DNA of 34,057 nt from Acetobacter okinawensis. Lineage in GTDB: Bacteria; Pseudomonadota; Alphaproteobacteria; Acetobacterales; Acetobacteraceae. The notes below the pieces were generated by a model that worked only from the letters and a program-made list of their open reading frames with translations, was not told the DNA's origin and ran no database searches. Below are positions 8,135 to 15,477 of this stretch, in pieces (position 1 is the stretch's first letter; every line of letters begins with the position of its first letter). Position numbers and translations under genes: made by a program. The DNA lies in contig NZ_JOPJ01000026.1 of NCBI RefSeq assembly GCF_002153655.1, positions 1-34,057 of the forward strand, read 5' to 3'.

Positions 8135-9111
8135 GGCGCCACCTCCGCAGCATCTGCCAGCGTCGGGTCTTGAGCACCTTCTCCAGTGTAATGAACGGTT
8201 TGCGCTGGCCGCCGATCCTGTAGCAGGCTGAGCAGCTCGGGGCGTGCATAATGACCCACACAATCCATCATGCGCTTCCGTTTGGTAATAAGTGCAAAGT
8301 CAAGGTCGGCGATCACCATACCTTCACCCTGTGTCAGGGGTGTTCCCAGCAGCTTGCCTTCGGGCGAGACAATGGCAGTAAAGCAGCCACCACGCAGTGG
8401 CCCTTCCAGCGCTGGATTGCCTGCTATTTCGGCAATCTGCTCATCCGTAAGCCATCCGGTGGCATTGACGACAAAACAGCCTGCTTCCAACGCATGGTGG
8501 CGAATGGTTACTTCCATCTGATCAGCAAAAACCTGACCAACCAGTGAACCGGGGAACTGGGCGCAGTGAATTTCCTCATGCTGGGTCATCAACGCATACC
8601 GGGCCAGTGGATTGTAATGCTCCCAGCACGCCAGAGCCCCGATACGACCCACCGCACTTTCTACAACTTTCAGGCCTGAACCATCCCCCTGCCCCCAGAC
8701 CATGCGCTCATGGTACGTGGGGGTAATCTTACGGCGTTTGAGCAGGATCTGGCCCGTTGCATCAAAAATGATCTGCGTGTTGTAGAGTGTACCAAAATCG
8801 CGTTCATTCACGCCTAACACCACAACCATTCCGGTATCACGGGCAGCTTCGGCCACCATATCCGTTACGGGACCGGGAATGACAACAGCGCGTTCGTATA
8901 GTTCCAGATGTTCGCCCCCAAAACGAAAAGCGGGCTGAATAAACGAAAAATAAGGGTAATACGGCACAAAGGTTTCAGGAAAGACCGCGAGCTTTACACC
9001 TTTTTCGGCAGCATCGCGGATGGCCTGACAGACTTTCCGGGCTGTACCCAGACCATCATCACCAAAGACGGGAGTGATCTGGATGGCAGCAGCGCGAACA
9101 ATACGGGACAT
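8131..9111 (-). CDS. Nit6803-family nitrilase (Nit1C)
   Basis: A 326-residue member of the carbon-nitrogen hydrolase superfamily with the full catalytic triad: Glu46 in [12 protein letters not shown], Lys128 in [12 protein letters not shown] and Cys162 in [14 protein letters not shown]. The CWEHYNPL sequence is that of true nitrilases (nitrile to carboxylate plus ammonia) rather than amidases. Nit6803 from Synechocystis is the named relative in Nit1C clusters, and the equivalent in cyanide-assimilating pseudomonads is called NitC. GGGAGGA lies 9 bases before the ATG. The gene follows the Sll0783-type gene by 25 bases. It should release ammonia from a nitrile. Whether free cyanide, or a nitrile made from it by the neighbours, is the substrate is not shown by the sequence. 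Confidence 0.93.
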   Translation of the reverse strand: MSRIVRAAAIQITPVFGDDGLGTARKVCQAIRDAAEKGVKLAVFPETFVPYYPYFSFIQPAFRFGGEHLELYERAVVIPGPVTDMVAEAARDTGMVVVLGVNERDFGTLYNTQIIFDATGQILLKRRKITPTYHERMVWGQGDGSGLKVVESAVGRIGALACWEHYNPLARYALMTQHEEIHCAQFPGSLVGQVFADQMEVTIRHHALEAGCFVVNATGWLTDEQIAEIAGNPALEGPLRGGCFTAIVSPEGKLLGTPLTQGEGMVIADLDFALITKRKRMMDCVGHYARPELLSLLQDRRPAQTVHYTGEGAQDPTLADAAEVAP

Positions 9112-9136
9112 GGCTTGCGGTCCTCCCTTTGACCTA

Positions 9137-9619
9137 TCAGAGAGTCCAGGTGTTCAGAATGAAAGCGTTGTCACGGCGGGCAAGCAGGATAATATCGAGC
9201 ACGTCCTGCGGGTTGATGGGTGTAATACCGGGGATCAGGTTCTGCTCGCCGTAACCGTAAAGGGCCTGAAGCGCAAAGCGGCATGCATAAACTTTTCCAC
9301 CTTCTTCAAGGATTTTTGCAATCTGCTTGTTGCAGTTCATATGCCCCGGAAAAGCCTCGTCTCCCAGACGGGGAAAGCCGCGCTGCACACCAAGGGTCAC
9401 ACCCGGCCCATACAGCAGAACCGATGTTTCAAAACCTTTACGGATCAGGCGTGTCGCCTGAAGAAGATTGACAAAACCAACTGAGCCTTCATTGGCAACA
9501 GTGTGAAAGGTGATAAGAGCTTTTTCGCCGGGGTTTGCTTTGACGTCTTCAAAAACCTTGTTTTCATAATTAACAAAGCAATCGCCATCTTTGTGCGGAG
9601 CATGTTCGACGTTTGGCAT
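9137..9619 (-). CDS. MSMEG_0572/Sll0783-family nitrogen starvation response protein (Nit1C)
   Basis: A 160-residue soluble protein, first gene of the Nit1C operon. The sequence [27 protein letters not shown] and the later [16 protein letters not shown] match the Sll0783 family, and the alternating strand/helix pattern resembles DsrE-like proteins with one conserved-looking cysteine (ACRF). ATG 9619 is preferred to the upstream in-frame start at 9652 because GGGAGA lies just before it. Relatives in Synechocystis and Mycobacterium are induced on nitrogen starvation, and Sll0783 has been tied to nitrogen-starvation physiology. The molecular function is unknown; a sulfur- or intermediate-carrier role is only a guess from the DsrE resemblance. 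Confidence 0.88.
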   Translation of the reverse strand: MPNVEHAPHKDGDCFVNYENKVFEDVKANPGEKALITFHTVANEGSVGFVNLLQATRLIRKGFETSVLLYGPGVTLGVQRGFPRLGDEAFPGHMNCNKQIAKILEEGGKVYACRFALQALYGYGEQNLIPGITPINPQDVLDIILLARRDNAFILNTWTL

Positions 9620-9713
9620 GGTATTTCTCCCATATGTTGCGGTCCGTGGCAAAACGCCGGGACTGACCGCGTTGCGTGGGAAAACGTGGCACGGGATAGG
9701 GGAGAGGTAAAAT

Positions 9714-9740
9714 ATTGTATGCTTAGAAAATTAGGTACAA
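9714..9740 (-). promoter_or_regulatory. Candidate Nit1C operon promoter
   Basis: On the minus strand TTGTAC (9740-9735) and TACAAT (9719-9714) can serve as -35 and -10 boxes, separated by only 15 bases. The short spacer would make an activator likely. The -10 box lies inside a copy of the GCATACAAT element also seen at the regulator promoter. The predicted leader to ATG 9619 is roughly 90 bases. No sigma-54 type -24/-12 pair was seen. Confidence 0.4.
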
Positions 9741-9814
9741 TCGAAACAAACAAAGGCATACGCTCAGTTTTGATCAAGACAGGAGCATACAAAAAATACA
9801 ACACCTGCATACAA
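9714..9814. promoter_or_regulatory. Array of GCATACAA / ATTGTATGC elements upstream of Nit1C
   Basis: Within 100 bases the element occurs as ATTGTATGC (9714-9722), TACAAT (9736-9741), GCATAC (9756-9761), GCATACAA (9785-9792) and GCATACAA (9807-9814). The last two are direct repeats exactly 22 bases apart, and ATTGTA 9714 and TACAAT 9736 are inverted half-sites also 22 bases apart; both spacings are about two helical turns. The same sequence is in the promoter of the adjacent MocR-type regulator, so these are candidate operators for it. Confidence 0.55.
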
Positions 9815-9912
9815 ACAGAAAAATTTCTCGTAACCCCATGTTTTAATTATATTTATAAATCACGCATTCGTGAATTAAGGTTTTTTTGTTTTCTATAGCC
9901 TGATGGGTTGCG

Positions 9913-9945
9913 GCCCGAAAACTGATACGATCAGCGATTCCGGGC
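9913..9945 (-). terminator. Hairpin after the MocR-type regulator
   Basis: GCCCG / CGGGC pairs at the base and CTGAT / ATCAG at the tip with an ACG loop and a small interior loop. It lies 12 bases past the regulator's stop. There is no U-tract, so termination is plausible but not certain. Confidence 0.4.
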
Positions 9946-9956
9946 GCGCAAGCAGG

Positions 9957-11360
9957 TTACACAATATCCGCAAAACCTGGCGAGCGTTTATGCTGTAGCA
10001 CAGACAAAACACCATGGAGGGATTCTTCAAGGCTTGCGACATCTGGTGCGCTACCTAGCGCAATCCGTGCACGCTGAGGAGGTTCGCCACTAATAGTGAA
10101 AACCGTGCTGGGCACCAGCGCCAGACCACGCCTGCGCGCATATGCGACAAAATCCGCACTCCCCCACCAGTCAGGCAGTTTTAACCAGACATGAGGGCCA
10201 TCGGGGTTCATGCAATGCTCCTCCCCCAGTACCTTGCGGGCAATAGCCTGACGCACGCGCAGTTCTTTACGGATGGCATGCAGGATTGTGTGAGCCTGCT
10301 CTGTCTGCATCCACCGCTCAGTCAGCGCACTCAGCAGGCCAGCGTTGGTCAAGGCAATGGCACGGATAGCCGCCGCAACACGCCGGGTCATGTCGGCACT
10401 GGGGAGTGCAATATATGCCGTACGCAAGCCCGGACTGAGTGTTTTGGCCAATGTTGCCACGTAGCTAACACGACCATGATCAAGGGATGCCAAAGCTGGG
10501 AGTGGACTATCCATTAGCAGGCTATAGGGGTCATCTTCGATAATATGGAGGTGATGGTGCTGGGCGATCTTGAGAATATCCATGCGCCTTTGCAAAGGCA
10601 TGGTTGCTGTCGTGGGGTTGTGGATGGTTGGAATGCAATAGAGCAACCGGGGGTGATGTTCTGCGCAGATCTGGTCGAGTTGGCCGGGCATCATGCCATC
10701 TTTGTCGCTATCAACACCGACCAGAATAAGGTCAAGCTGTGCGGCTATGGTCCTAATACCGGGGTAGGCAATGCGATCTGTTACAATGACATCGCCGGGT
10801 TGTGTATGTGTGCTGACAATTGCCGCCAAAGCACTTTGCGCACCGGGGGCTACAAGAATTTCGTCCGTGCGCCGATGCCCGATAACAGGGGCAATCCATT
10901 TTGCGCCAAGTTGCCGCTCCTCAAGCGTGCCGCCGGTGACGCGGTAAGACATGAGAGTATTCAGGTCCTGCTGCTTTAGAATAGCGGCAATGTCACTCTG
11001 GATTATCCGTTGTAATGGTGGGTCTTGTGGAATGGGAGGCAGGTTCATGGTCAGGTCGACCACGGCTGGCCCTGTATGTCGCCAGTGGCTCTCGCCCGCC
11101 CCGACACGCACAAAGGTGCCCCGACCAACTGTTGCGTCAATCAGGCCGCGTCGGCGCGCCTCGGCAAATGCTCGGGTGACAGTCGTCAGATTGGCCCCAA
11201 GATACTCTGCAATTGTACGCTGAGGAGGAAGTCTGTCCCCTTCCCTCAGGTCACCTTTACGGATGGAAAGGGCCAGAGCATCCGCAATTGTCAGGTAAAC
11301 GGCACCCGGGCCACGGTTGATCTCCTCTTTCCACTGCGCAAGGTAAGCATATTGCGACAC
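9957..11360 (-). CDS. MocR-type transcription regulator (GntR wHTH plus aminotransferase-like domain)
   Basis: A 467-residue PLP-dependent regulator. The GntR winged helix is at about residues 20-90 (LTIADALALSIRKGDLREGDRLPPQRTIAEYL). A fold-type-I aminotransferase-like domain follows, with NPTTA for cofactor binding, EDDPYSLL, and ATLAKTLSPGLRTAYI, whose Lys should form the Schiff base with PLP. The frame extends to an ATG at 11405, but GTG 11360 has a strong GGAGA site six bases before it and begins at the usual family start; the upstream ATG lies inside a 16-bp inverted repeat and a likely promoter. The gene is on the same strand just upstream of Nit1C, and the promoters share a sequence element, so it probably regulates Nit1C and itself. 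An amino-acid- or amine-like effector that reacts with PLP is expected but unknown. Confidence 0.9.
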   Translation of the reverse strand: MSQYAYLAQWKEEINRGPGAVYLTIADALALSIRKGDLREGDRLPPQRTIAEYLGANLTTVTRAFAEARRRGLIDATVGRGTFVRVGAGESHWRHTGPAVVDLTMNLPPIPQDPPLQRIIQSDIAAILKQQDLNTLMSYRVTGGTLEERQLGAKWIAPVIGHRRTDEILVAPGAQSALAAIVSTHTQPGDVIVTDRIAYPGIRTIAAQLDLILVGVDSDKDGMMPGQLDQICAEHHPRLLYCIPTIHNPTTATMPLQRRMDILKIAQHHHLHIIEDDPYSLLMDSPLPALASLDHGRVSYVATLAKTLSPGLRTAYIALPSADMTRRVAAAIRAIALTNAGLLSALTERWMQTEQAHTILHAIRKELRVRQAIARKVLGEEHCMNPDGPHVWLKLPDWWGSADFVAYARRRGLALVPSTVFTISGEPPQRARIALGSAPDVASLEESLHGVLSVLQHKRSPGFADIV

Positions 11361-11394
11361 AGAATATCTCCATACATTTTTAGCCACCAACTCT

Positions 11395-11410
11395 ATTGTA
11401 AGCATACAAT
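11395..11410. promoter_or_regulatory. Inverted-repeat operator in the regulator's own promoter
   Basis: On the plus strand the sequence is ATTGTA-AGCA-TACAAT, a perfect 6-bp inverted repeat with a 4-base spacer. On the minus strand it reads ATTGTATGCTTACAAT, whose first 12 bases are identical to 9714-9725 in the Nit1C promoter region. Its minus-strand TACAAT fits a -10 box with TTTCTG 17 bases upstream, putting transcription start about 28 bases before GTG 11360. Autoregulation is inferred. Confidence 0.55.
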
Positions 11411-11642
11411 CAGATTTCAGAAATATTTCTGTGCATTTTTTTACAATTTTTACGTCGTATTCACTTGAGAATTATGGCGCGGCGAGCTTCCATCCACACG
11501 GATCAGGCCCCGTTTATCCGCTAACTGGTCTGCGCAATGATGCATAAGTGAATATGCACATGCCCTATCAACAATATAGAATTAATTAAGCAGAGGTTTT
11601 AAGGTGTTTTAAGTGTTTAATGCCTCGGAAAAGGAAATCATC

Positions 11643-11858
11643 GTGCAATCAGATACCTTTAAAGTCGGCGATATTGTCTCCTGGAATTCTGAAGCCGGTT
11701 ATGTCAGTGGCCGTATCAGCAACGTGCATATTGCGCCTTTTATGGTCAACGGATACCAACATCATGCAACACCAACAACCCCACAATATGAAATTGTTAG
11801 TCTCAAAACCGGTCACGTTGCATTCCATAAAGGTTCGGCTTTAACCCATATTGACTAA
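11643..11858 (+). CDS. Small TUDOR-domain protein (DUF2945, hypervirulence-associated type)
   Basis: A 71-residue basic protein, VQSDTFKVGDIVSWNSEAGYVSGR at the start, then YEIVSLKTGHVAFHKGSALTHI. The KVGD-VSWNSEAG opening and the xxYEIVS-KTG-xAxHKGSAL ending are typical of the DUF2945/HVA1 TUDOR-like domain, about 60 residues, which fills the whole protein. GTG 11643 is chosen because AAGGAA stands seven bases before it; another in-frame GTG at 11613 would add ten residues with a weaker site. It is a single gene with its own terminator. The role of this family in bacteria is not defined; nucleic-acid or protein binding is presumed from the fold. Confidence 0.75.
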   Translation: MQSDTFKVGDIVSWNSEAGYVSGRISNVHIAPFMVNGYQHHATPTTPQYEIVSLKTGHVAFHKGSALTHID

Positions 11859-12192
11859 AATCATGGCGCATTCTGTTAAGATGATATTCTGAAATTTGCT
11901 GCGATGTGAGTTGCTGGCGTCATTATATAAACCCGGATGTCACCTCTGGTGGCGTTTTTTGTCTCATCTGACGGGTCCGCAAACGAACAGAACGACTTAT
12001 GCCAGCACACACGACATGTCACTTTGAGCCCCCCTCCCCTGCTGCACCCAATATATCAAGGAAAAACCGGTCAAAGACACATAAGTCAGGCTGCACTTTA
12101 CAGAATTCTGCTCGCGTCAATACATCAACAAATCTGAAACCTGATCGGATTTTCAAACAGTCTCCTAAAATATACGTGAAAATATATACAAA
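11859..12192. other. Convergent intergenic region, AT-rich
   Basis: This lies between the TUDOR gene and the 3' end of the MFS gene. It holds the TUDOR terminator at 11939-11961 and an otherwise featureless AT-rich stretch. I see no convincing gene, RNA or hairpin for the MFS-gene side. Confidence 0.5.
11939..11961 (+). terminator. Rho-independent terminator
   Basis: A stem GTCACC / GGTGGC with a TCT loop (one T-G pair) is followed directly by a T-run. It ends the transcript of the small TUDOR gene. Confidence 0.75.
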
Positions 12193-13455
12193 TTATTTTC
12201 TTTCATTCACATACAAGATCGATAAAAAACTAACAACAGATACTATCAGAAGAAAAAGAGATGGAATAAGTATATTATTATAATATTGTATTAGCGTAGA
12301 TAAAACCATAGGCGTCAGCCCCCCAAAAAGAAGCTGAGCAAAAGAATAACTCACGGAAATAGCACTGGTACGATTACGGGCTGAAAACCAAGAATATAAA
12401 ATGCCACTCAAATTTGCATAATAAGCCCCCTCAACCAAAACAGTAATGAGTGATTCAACAACAACAATATTCACGACCGTTGGGTAATTTTTTAAAAAAA
12501 TAAAAGCCGGATACGCCGCAATTGCAAGCAGAGCTGCGCCAGATATCATCAATATATTCCGGTTTTTTATTTTATCTCCCCAATATCCAAATATCGGCGG
12601 AGCAATCATTGTGACTATTCCCGCAGCAATTGTACCCACCATCGCGTTTGATCGGTCAAACCCTAAATATAACTGAGCATAGGTCGGCAAATAGAGAATA
12701 AGATAAACCCCATAAGCGCCCAGAGCAGTCAAACAGGTTGCTACAAGAATTTTTCTTCGTTCATAAAAAAGGATTTCCCGAGTAGGACTGTGGTTTTCGT
12801 ATTTTCTAAACTCGGGGGATTCATCCATTCTCAAACGGCTCCATGTTGCAACTGGGCCTATAAGAAAACCAAACAAAAATGGCAGCCGCCAAGCCCACTG
12901 CGCAATTTCCGCATCACTAAAAAAATGAACCAGCAACCAGCCCCCACTGGATGCTACAACAAAGGAAAGCCCTGACGCGGAGAGTTGCAAACTGGAATAA
13001 AAACCACGCAATTCTGGGTTTCGTTCGGCCAGCATAGTAGCGGCACTGCCAAATTCGCCCCCTGCCGCAATACCCTGTAAAACCCGTGAAAAAACAACAA
13101 GCAAAGGTGCTGCAACACCCAACGTGGCATATGTGGGTGCAACAGCAAGAAGACCTGTTCCAAGCATCATTAAAAAAGAAGACAGAGCCAGAGCGCGGCG
13201 GCGACCATACTTGTCTGAATATGCGCCCAGAAATACGGCCCCCATAGGCCGTATAATAAAAGACACGCCAAAGGTCGCAAAGCTCAGAATAATAGACAGG
13301 CCACCATGCGTGGTCGGGAAAAATAGTTTTGAAAAAAGCACAGCATACAGAGTGTATAATATGAGATCATACCACTCCACAGCGCCCCCTATAACCGTTG
13401 CATAGACGGCAAAGGAGCGAGAAGGTTGCCCGCGCTTTCTTTCTAAATGCTGCAT
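12193..13455 (-). CDS. MFS transporter, metabolite:H+ symporter (MHS) family
   Basis: A 420-residue inner-membrane transporter with about 12 hydrophobic helices. GGAVEWYDLILYTLYAVLFSKLFFP at the start is the MHS hallmark (compare KgtP, ProP, ShiA). GAYSDKYGRRRAL is the loop 2-3 MFS signature, and RVLQGIAAGGEFGSAATMLAE is the helix 5 motif of the family. MHS carriers usually take up dicarboxylates, betaines, shikimate-like acids or similar polar metabolites with protons. It is the last gene of the hyu operon, 33 bases after HyuB, so it probably imports the substrate or intermediate of that pathway across the inner membrane. No strong ribosome site precedes the ATG. The substrate cannot be read from sequence. 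Confidence 0.9.
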   Translation of the reverse strand: MQHLERKRGQPSRSFAVYATVIGGAVEWYDLILYTLYAVLFSKLFFPTTHGGLSIILSFATFGVSFIIRPMGAVFLGAYSDKYGRRRALALSSFLMMLGTGLLAVAPTYATLGVAAPLLVVFSRVLQGIAAGGEFGSAATMLAERNPELRGFYSSLQLSASGLSFVVASSGGWLLVHFFSDAEIAQWAWRLPFLFGFLIGPVATWSRLRMDESPEFRKYENHSPTREILFYERRKILVATCLTALGAYGVYLILYLPTYAQLYLGFDRSNAMVGTIAAGIVTMIAPPIFGYWGDKIKNRNILMISGAALLAIAAYPAFIFLKNYPTVVNIVVVESLITVLVEGAYYANLSGILYSWFSARNRTSAISVSYSFAQLLFGGLTPMVLSTLIQYYNNILIPSLFLLIVSVVSFLSILYVNERK

Positions 13456-13488
13456 AAGTTCTGGCTCTGTCTTGTTGGCACGAAAATG

Positions 13489-15477
13489 TCAGATCAACGC
13501 AAAAACCGGCAAATTAGGAAAACTCTTCTGCAGGTCATTGTAAGCGTTGATAACATCAACAACGCCAGACTCAGCTGAAATCGGATGTGTTTTGATCACG
13601 TCAAACAATTTATTTTTTATAAAATGACGCCAAGAAATATCTATTCTCGCAAGTATTTGCGTTAAAATATTATATCGTTCAGGTGTCCATATTTGCTCAA
13701 AAACTGTTCGTCCTTCCCCATGCCCGAACAAAGACAACTCAGATTGGTTTTTAGAAGCACGCACCTGAGTTGTTGCCGCCTGATCAATATCGAGTTTGTC
13801 AGTCAGAACGACCCCATAATCATCCAGCGCCGCTTTGGGGGTGATAAAACCACGTAGCACGTCAGTACGCACTTTATCTTCTGGTCGAGCAAACGGGTTA
13901 CCATATCCTCCCCCTCCTGGACCAATAATGGTCAGGATATCACCGGGGTCACATTTCACAACATCTGTTGACCCAAGCTCTTGTGTTTGGTGCGCCGTAG
14001 ATACTTTGGAAAAACGTGAAGCACCACCAGCACGCCCACCTAAAAGCCCCCAGGCTGTAAAAACGCATCGATCTCGGTTGCGGGCCGTAACAATGGCCTC
14101 TGGTGTAAAAACCTGAATAGACATCTCTACCGCTGACCCGCCACGATAAAAACCTGCGCCACCAGAATCTGGCACCAGACCATACCGTAACATCCGGATT
14201 GGTACTTCTGCCTCATTGATCTCCACTGGAGTGTTTTTGAGGAAAGACATATTGGCCCCACAACCTTCCGACCCATCATTGTTCGGACCAGCGCCTGCAC
14301 CGCCGCCAACAGGCCCAAGAGACGCCATAATCATCCGGCCTGATGCAGACTGGGTTTTCACATTCAGCAGGCTAACACCATTGCTGGGAGAGGCAGGGAA
14401 CTTATCTGGCAGAACTTGTGCAAATGCGCCAAATATTGCAGTCTGAATAACATTACAGGTCAAACTGCGCATGCCTACGGCTGCAGGTTCTACAGCGTGC
14501 ACCACGCTACCACGCGGCAAAATGGCCCTTAACGGACGGGTCAAGCCGTGATTGAGCGTTATACTCGGATCAAGCGTGTAGAGTGCATAAATAACAGCAA
14601 TCAGAGCCAGAGAATGTTTTTCTTTCCCCCCCGTTGGAACATTCAGGGAAGACGAAAGCTGTGGGTCACTACCAGTAAAGTCGAGTTCGATCTGATCATC
14701 ACGGATGCGCAGAGTTACATGAATACGCATTGGATAACCATTAACCGAATCTTCGTCAGTATAATCAGAAAAAGAGTAATCACCATCAGGCAGGGTTCTA
14801 ATAATTGCCCTTGCCTGTTTTTCGGCATAACTCTGGAGATCTTCCAAACCTGATAGAAAATGGGTTGGTCCAAATCGCTCTATAATTTCATATATTTTAC
14901 GCTCACCTGTCATAACACATGCTAGTTGTGCATTCAGGTCTCCGAGATTCTGTTCAGGCAGGCGTACATTTCTACGAATGATGTTCAACAGATCTTCATT
15001 CATCTGCCCATTTCGTACAAGACGCATGGGTGGCAAGCGCAACCCTTCTTGCTGTATTTCAGTCAGACTGCGCGAAAGAGATGCAGGAACAGCACCCCCA
15101 ACATCTGTATTATGCACATGACAGCCCACAAAGCACATAAGCTGACCGTCGTAAAAAATTGGCTTCCATAAATGAACATCAGGTGTGTGCGTTGCAAGAC
15201 TGCCTGAGTATGGGTCGCTTGTCAGATAGATATCGCCATCTTCATAATCGAGACCACGAAGTACTTCTCCGTAATCCAGCCCCGTATACCACGTTGCACC
15301 CATGGTCTTGGGGGATGCGACTGTTCTACCTTCCACATCTAATATCTGGCAGGAAAAATCCTCAGTTTCCTTGATGAACGTGGAGTGTGCCGTACGCATG
15401 AGCGTCCAGCCCATACTTTCCGCCGCCGCCGCGCAATAATTGGCGAGTATCTGGAGGTTTGTCTGGTCCATGCTCAT
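13489..15477 (-). CDS. hyuB: Hydantoinase B/oxoprolinase family protein (HyuB)
   Basis: A 662-residue HyuB-family subunit. Recognisable parts are the N-terminal ESMGWTLMRTAHSTFIKETEDFSC, the metal-site region SDPYSGSLATHTPD ... CHVHNTDVGG, GMRSLTCN, and the glycine-rich end GPGGGGYGNPFARP followed by VLRGFITPKAALDDYGVVL. That last motif is where most HyuB proteins stop; here about 100 further residues follow, with FGHGEGRTVFEQIW and mainly helical sequence. With HyuA it forms an ATP-dependent enzyme acting on cyclic amides (hydantoins, 5-oxoproline, N-methylhydantoin) or, in related carboxylases, on ketones. The start ATG overlaps the HyuA stop as TAATG, so the two subunits are translationally coupled. 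Substrate class remains open. Confidence 0.88.
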   Translation of the reverse strand: MSMDQTNLQILANYCAAAAESMGWTLMRTAHSTFIKETEDFSCQILDVEGRTVASPKTMGATWYTGLDYGEVLRGLDYEDGDIYLTSDPYSGSLATHTPDVHLWKPIFYDGQLMCFVGCHVHNTDVGGAVPASLSRSLTEIQQEGLRLPPMRLVRNGQMNEDLLNIIRRNVRLPEQNLGDLNAQLACVMTGERKIYEIIERFGPTHFLSGLEDLQSYAEKQARAIIRTLPDGDYSFSDYTDEDSVNGYPMRIHVTLRIRDDQIELDFTGSDPQLSSSLNVPTGGKEKHSLALIAVIYALYTLDPSITLNHGLTRPLRAILPRGSVVHAVEPAAVGMRSLTCNVIQTAIFGAFAQVLPDKFPASPSNGVSLLNVKTQSASGRMIMASLGPVGGGAGAGPNNDGSEGCGANMSFLKNTPVEINEAEVPIRMLRYGLVPDSGGAGFYRGGSAVEMSIQVFTPEAIVTARNRDRCVFTAWGLLGGRAGGASRFSKVSTAHQTQELGSTDVVKCDPGDILTIIGPGGGGYGNPFARPEDKVRTDVLRGFITPKAALDDYGVVLTDKLDIDQAATTQVRASKNQSELSLFGHGEGRTVFEQIWTPERYNILTQILARIDISWRHFIKNKLFDVIKTHPISAESGVVDVINAYNDLQKSFPNLPVFALI

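Noticed and set aside
9137..9652. Sll0783-type gene starting at 9652 (11 residues longer).
   Set aside because: ATG 9619 has GGGAGA before it and begins the conserved family sequence; the extra residues have no ribosome site.
9661..9720. Sigma-54 promoter upstream of Nit1C, expected for nitrogen control.
   Set aside because: TGGCAC appears on the plus strand at about 9687 but without a properly spaced TTGC, and it points away from the operon.
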